64,000 nt of DNA from Strongyloides papillosus (Eukaryota > Nematoda > Chromadorea > Rhabditida > Strongyloididae), in the NCBI GenBank assembly GCA_005656395.1, contig SRSI01000071.1, positions 496,001 through 560,000 of the forward strand, written 5' to 3'. Both the position numbers and the translations under genes were made by a program. Below the pieces are notes generated by a model. It was not told the origin of the DNA, did no database searches, and worked only from the letters and a program-made list of their open reading frames with translations. Position 1 is the stretch's first letter. Each line of letters starts with the position of its first letter. Shown here in pieces: positions 58,700 through 64,000 of this stretch.

Positions 58700-61600
58700 A
58701 CACTTTTATAGTTGAAAAATGAAAATGTAACTATTTAAATGTGTTTTCTTCCTCCAAATAAATATATATGTAAGTAGAAAGACCTTTTACGATAACCTGG
58801 AACAAGGAAATTATTAATTAAAATTTCTAATGTTAATAAATAGTACAAAAATATATTCATAATAATGTAGTTCATTTATAAAAATATATAATAAATATAG
58901 GTACAGAAACATGATAACATATATAAGTTTCTAAGAAAAGTGTATAAAATGAATTTGTGTAAAGTGATGATGATATATGAAAGCGATTAGAACTAGTTTA
59001 ACTGATATATATTTATAGCATTTTTTATATCTTGTAATCAACTAACTTAAGGTAACTATAAGCTTTAGGTGTTTTTAATTGGAAATGTATCTTTATGAAT
59101 GCTATTTAATTATATGCTTATTATTTTACCATGACTTTTAAAATAACATAAAAATTCTAGAATTCATTGAGATACTTTAAAAATAAAAACATAAATTGTT
59201 ATGTAAAATTGATAATTGATTGTAAAAAAAATTCAATAAATATTTGCAAAAATTAGTTGACTCTAATTACTATATATGTATTAACTAATAAAATTATAGA
59301 AGAGAAATGAAATTAAAAAAGAAATCTAAAGTTAAAAAAGAAAATGAAATAGATAGAAAGTGAAAGTGCGTCAGTGAGGACATATTTGTGTTTTGGAAAG
59401 TGTTTAAATGCAATTTAATAATTTCAAAAAAATTTTTATTCTATTAATTTCGTTAAAAGAACTCTTTTTATTTTTTATCTTTAATATGAACAGATTTGCC
59501 CTTAATGTTAAGCTTCATCAATTGTAGTCCAAGGTTATCAACAAATAATTTATCACTTTAAAAAAACATTAATACAAATAATTCTTTTCAAATTTAAAAT
59601 ATAAAAAAATAGATATACAATTGTTGGTTAATAAATGATCTTAACTATGATTTAACGAAAGGCTTATGTGTATTATTATATAAACAATTTTTTTTGTCAC
59701 GGATCAAGTTATAATATATTTATTAAATTCATTTTTTTGCCTACCTCCTATATATATGGATAAATTATATATATAGCATCATTAAAATAGTTTTGTAGAA
59801 AATTATATATTTTATTTTAAAAATTGATACATTTTTATTTGTGTAAAAATAAAATTGAAAGGTGATTAGATAGAGCTTTATATGGAGAGAAAGAGAGAAA
59901 AATATACTTCGTATAACAATTTTTTCTTTAATTTCACTCTAATATTAAGGTGCAAAAAATTTAATATAAATTTTTAATAATCACTTCAATATAATATAGG
60001 AGGAAAATTGAAATTTATTTTTGATTTTTTAATGGGTTGTATATTATGCTTACATTTCATTCCAAGGGCAACATCCTCATATTAAGTATTATAATGTTTA
60101 TACATAAGATAAAATATGATTAAAAAAATTTGTATAATAAAAATTTTAAAAAAATATTTATATATTTATACAATAAAAGGAAATTTAAAAATGAAGTGTC
60201 ATAAAAAAAAGAAGGAAGCTAAAGAATTTCTAGAAAGATTTATCTAAGTGTCCCTTTATTTTTATATTACCTCCAACAAATCTTGAATCTCCTTTTTTAA
60301 CCATTTTTATTGTTATATTAAAGGAAAAAGCAAGAGTCATGAAAATGAAAGAATACAATAATGTGTATTTTTCACATAGTTAAAAAAAAGAAATCATTTC
60401 AAATCAAAAGAAATAAATATGGTGAAGCTTTTAAGAAGGAATGAAAAGGACTAATTGTTCAGAGGAGAGAGAGAGAAAATAATAAATGAACAAATATTTA
60501 TTTTTTGGAAGACAAAAAAGCGTTTAAATTAACGAAATCAAAAAGTCTATGTGTTTATACTTATATAAAAGAAATGTAATTATGAGAAACTTCTTTTTTT
60601 GTGACCTATAAGCTGTTATCTAAATACAATTAAGCTACCTTCCGACAGCAAAATTTTAGTTTCAAGTTAAAAAAAAGATATGTGGGTGTGATAGAATTAT
60701 TTATATTTAACTATATTTCAGTCTGTGTAATTAGTCATTATTAATTTCATTAAAATATAATTTTGATTTATTTCTGATATACTTGAAAAAATCAAAGTAG
60801 AACATCTATTTAAAAATGATATAATTTTAATATCAAGGAAAAAAAACTAAATTATATAGTCATTTTAAAAGAATTTTTGTTAATTTATAGTAGAGAAAAT
60901 ATCAAAATAGTGATTTATTATTTTTCTCGTAAAAAATTAAAGCTGTTATTAAAGATTACTAAAATTATCTTTTAAATTGAATACCCTAAAAAAATGTACT
61001 AGTTTTTAAAGGTGTGTTATGTATTTAAACTTACCAAGTCATCAAGTTTATGATTATAAAGAGACATAAAAACTTGCCAATAGTACATAATAACAATTGT
61101 ACTATTATCTTATTTGGTAGTTCTTACTTATTCATAATTTATCTTTTCTGTTTTTTCCTTTGAGTACTTTTGATCTTTATAAATGATCAATTTTTTAATG
61201 ATTAACTAAACAAACAAAATAAAAAGGTAACTTAATTGAATTCTTTAATTTATCTATGATTAAGTTTACTTTAAAAAAATAGAAATAATTCTTTGTGCTT
61301 AGATGTATTTAAAAATTATGTCATAGAATGATTATCAAAACCGTTCTTTATTTTTTCTATAAAAATACAAACAATAGTTATGAATGACTAAAATAGTAAT
61401 AAAGTAGTACACACCTAAATATTTTAATAAAACAAAAAAATTACTTTTATGATCTTAATAATTAATACCACCAAGGTCAATGTTTTTTTCAAAGTATTAT
61501 AATTTCAATACGTAGCACTCAAAAATAATTATATAATAATTATTTAAGTCGTAATATTTTTATATGATCTAGTTAATTAACAAAAGAAAAATACAAATAA

Positions 61601-64000
61601 TTAATATTTTTAAACACATCAAACAACAATTTTTATCATATCTATTTAGTTATTGAACAACTAAAAATTTGTTGCATTATTCTCTTTAATATATCACTAT
61701 TTGAATAAAGCAAGATTTATTGTAGAAATATCCTTGTCTGATTAATGACCAAACTTTAATTTCTTTTAACAAAAAAGGAGAAAAACCTTGAGAAGAGGAT
61801 GATTACATGAATATTGTTACATATATCAATTGATAAATACTTTTTTACAAAAGTTATTGTACATATGTATAAAATCTAATGTAAAGAAAGCAATGACAAT
61901 TTTAAATATATAAGTAAAAAAAATTTATGAATGAGTAGTTACAAAATTTTTGATATGATTAAACTAAATGGATTTTTATGTTGTTTAGATATGCATACAT
62001 CTACACATAGATATATTTGTATATTTATGTGTTTTTATGAATATTCAAACAAACACTATCTGAACTAGTCAAAAAATAAAAAAAATTACGACGTTGTTAT
62101 TAAAAAAATGAAAAAAAAATACTAGAAAGCTTCGGTATAATGATGAGGGATAAATAAGTTATTATTGTATATTTATTTGTAAGTTTTAAATAAAACATAC
62201 CAACAATATATTTAAACGGTAAATAATAATATCCTAACTTTAATACTGAGATCATTATTAAACAATGGTAAATAATCAACACTGATCAAGGAATGATTAA
62301 CTGAGTAGTAAATATATAATTAAAAAAACTATATATTATAAAATTATAATTACTATGAGGTTTACAGAAAAAGAAGAAAATAAACAATCGTTCATTTTTT
62401 GTTAAAAAAAGTATCATGAAAAGTGTAATATTGTTGGTAATAGTAGTAGTTAGAAGATAAAAACATTTTTATAAAATATTTAGTAGTTAGTAGTTCCAGA
62501 GTGAACAAAATAAAATTAAAGTATATAACTGACCATCTAAAAACTTTAAATATTCTTATCAATAAAGCAATTCCTGCTATTATATATAATAAAATATTGC
62601 TAATCACTACTGATCAGTGAATATATTTTTGCATAAATGTATATATAACTACAGATTTTAACATGGTTGACGATTATATTATAAATATTGAAGTATTATT
62701 AACGGAAATCTTATTGGGTACTTTCTAAAGCTTCCTTTTTATAGCATTTTAAGATTAATATACAAATATATGTATATAGATATTTTATGAAAGATTTTTA
62801 CTACTAGTACGTATAATAAAATAAGTATAAAAAAGGTATACAATTGATAAGAATAATATAAAGATATACATGAATATTATATATTATATTTGCACTAAAT
62901 TTTTGTCAAATATATATATAAATATATCACTTGATTAAGAGTATGAATATTTCTACAACTTTACATGACATATCAATGTAACAATATTATAGGTAAAAAA
63001 GTAAATTTTAAACTTTTATTTATTGTATAAAACAATATAAAAGTGTATATCTTGTACCTCTTTTACATTCAAGTTAAAAAATTATTTGACGAAATTTTTA
63101 TGAAAATGCGATTACACAAAAACCTGCTTTCAATTATATCACCTCAACTTAAATTTTTAAGGTTTATTACTTAATAATTATATATGCGAACTGTCTAGAA
63201 TGATTTGTTTTTCCTACTAAATTATAATCATAATACTATTATTGAGATTAAATATCTTATAGTTTAAAAATTAAGGAAATATTAATCTCCTACTTGTGAT
63301 ATATTCAAGAACAGAAGAATTGTTCATTCAAAACCAAATCACAAACTAGAACAAGTTTAAGTGACTTTTTTAAAAAATAAAAAAATATTATGATACTCTT
63401 AACAGTATAAGGTGATTAAAAATATAGCATAGAAAGAGAATTTAATAAAATATATTTGATATTTTAAAGTACATTCTTAAAAATTTAATCTTTCACATTT
63501 ATATATTTATATAATAAAAATAAGATTATTTTCTCAAAAATAGTTAAGAAAATTTTATTATTAATGTAAACAATGTAGTAAAAGTACAAAATTTTTGAAA
63601 TTACACATATATTATCGTGATATTAATTTTTCTTTTTAATAAAAGTGTAAACATATGATCAAGAACTTTTATTTAATAATAAATTACTCATTTTATTAAA
63701 ATATCAAGACAATCCTCATTTTAAACAGATATAATCTTACCTTATATAAAAAAGATAATGAAAAAAATGGTGAAGTACAAATAAATATTGGAAAAATTAT
63801 GTCGATTGAGAGATTATGAGCTATTTTACATCACTTTTTATTATCAATATAAAAAATATAAAATTACTTTAAAAGAAAATTTAAAATTTAAAAAATAGAG
63901 ATGCTGGAAAGAATAATTAAAACAAAAATTTTTTCAACTACATAGCAATTTCAAACAACTTCAAAAAATCTTTAACAACAATTTTTTTAATTTCTGATAT
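58700..64000. other. 5.3-kb intergenic stretch to the window end; no gene seen
   Basis: AT-rich DNA with TA microsatellite-like tracts. Minus-strand open frames at 62100-62282 and 62392-62607 are hydrophobic/Tyr-rich but lack motifs or splice partners. No RNA gene or repeat was recognised. Confidence 0.5.

Noticed and set aside
1..64000. CRISPR arrays, rRNA genes, bacterial operon signals, viral genes
   Set aside because: Nothing of this kind seen; the sequence is intron-rich nuclear eukaryotic DNA.

Overview
The window is very AT-rich (visibly near 80% A+T) eukaryotic DNA with compact multi-exon genes, mostly 36-115 nt introns with GT...AG ends and T-rich TTTTAG/TTTCAG acceptors, and acceptor-like sites just upstream of several start codons that look like spliced-leader trans-splicing sites. 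Gene content (nematode-type acetylcholine-gated chloride channel, DEG-3-group acetylcholine receptor subunits, SYG-2/nephrin, DM-domain factor with a DMA motif, Srv-type chemoreceptor, UDP-glucuronosyltransferases) points to a nematode, and the base composition and gene style fit the Strongyloides group (clade IV). The species assignment is inference.

Layout. 1-7.1 kb: a neurotransmitter-receptor block, with the 3' part of an anion-selective Cys-loop channel (+) converging on two tandem cation-selective nicotinic-type alpha subunits (-). 7.1-13.3 kb: no gene seen. 13.3-14.6 kb: a class A GPCR with an atypical DRY position. 14.6-20.6 kb: no gene seen. 20.6-26.4 kb: an hnRNP A-like two-RRM protein, a PHYHD1-like dioxygenase broken by one base, and a secreted low-complexity protein with frame problems. 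26.4-32.2 kb: empty, with one GC-rich island just before the next gene. 32.2-38.5 kb: a SYG-2/nephrin-like adhesion protein and a DMRT (dmd-4-like) factor. 41.3-42.4 kb: a conserved-looking secreted Cys-rich protein I do not recognise. 43-54 kb: an accessory region with three UGT copies (all damaged to different degrees), an Srv-like receptor pseudogene, a TTAA-flanked piggyBac-type MITE and a fold-back element. 53.8-54.3 kb: an extraordinarily arginine-rich secreted Cu/Zn superoxide dismutase-like gene. 57.1-58.6 kb: an ERK5/SMA-5-like MAP kinase whose activation motif reads T-Q-H. 58.6-64 kb: no gene seen.

How the genes relate. The first 7 kb is functionally coherent (cholinergic receptors). 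syg-2-like and DMRT genes suggest neural and developmental regulation. The 43-54 kb segment looks like a fast-evolving detoxification/chemosensory cluster, with evidence of recent gene conversion between inverted UGT paralogs. At least five breaks are single-base changes, most in or next to homopolymers, so true pseudogenisation and assembly indels must be separated by read support.
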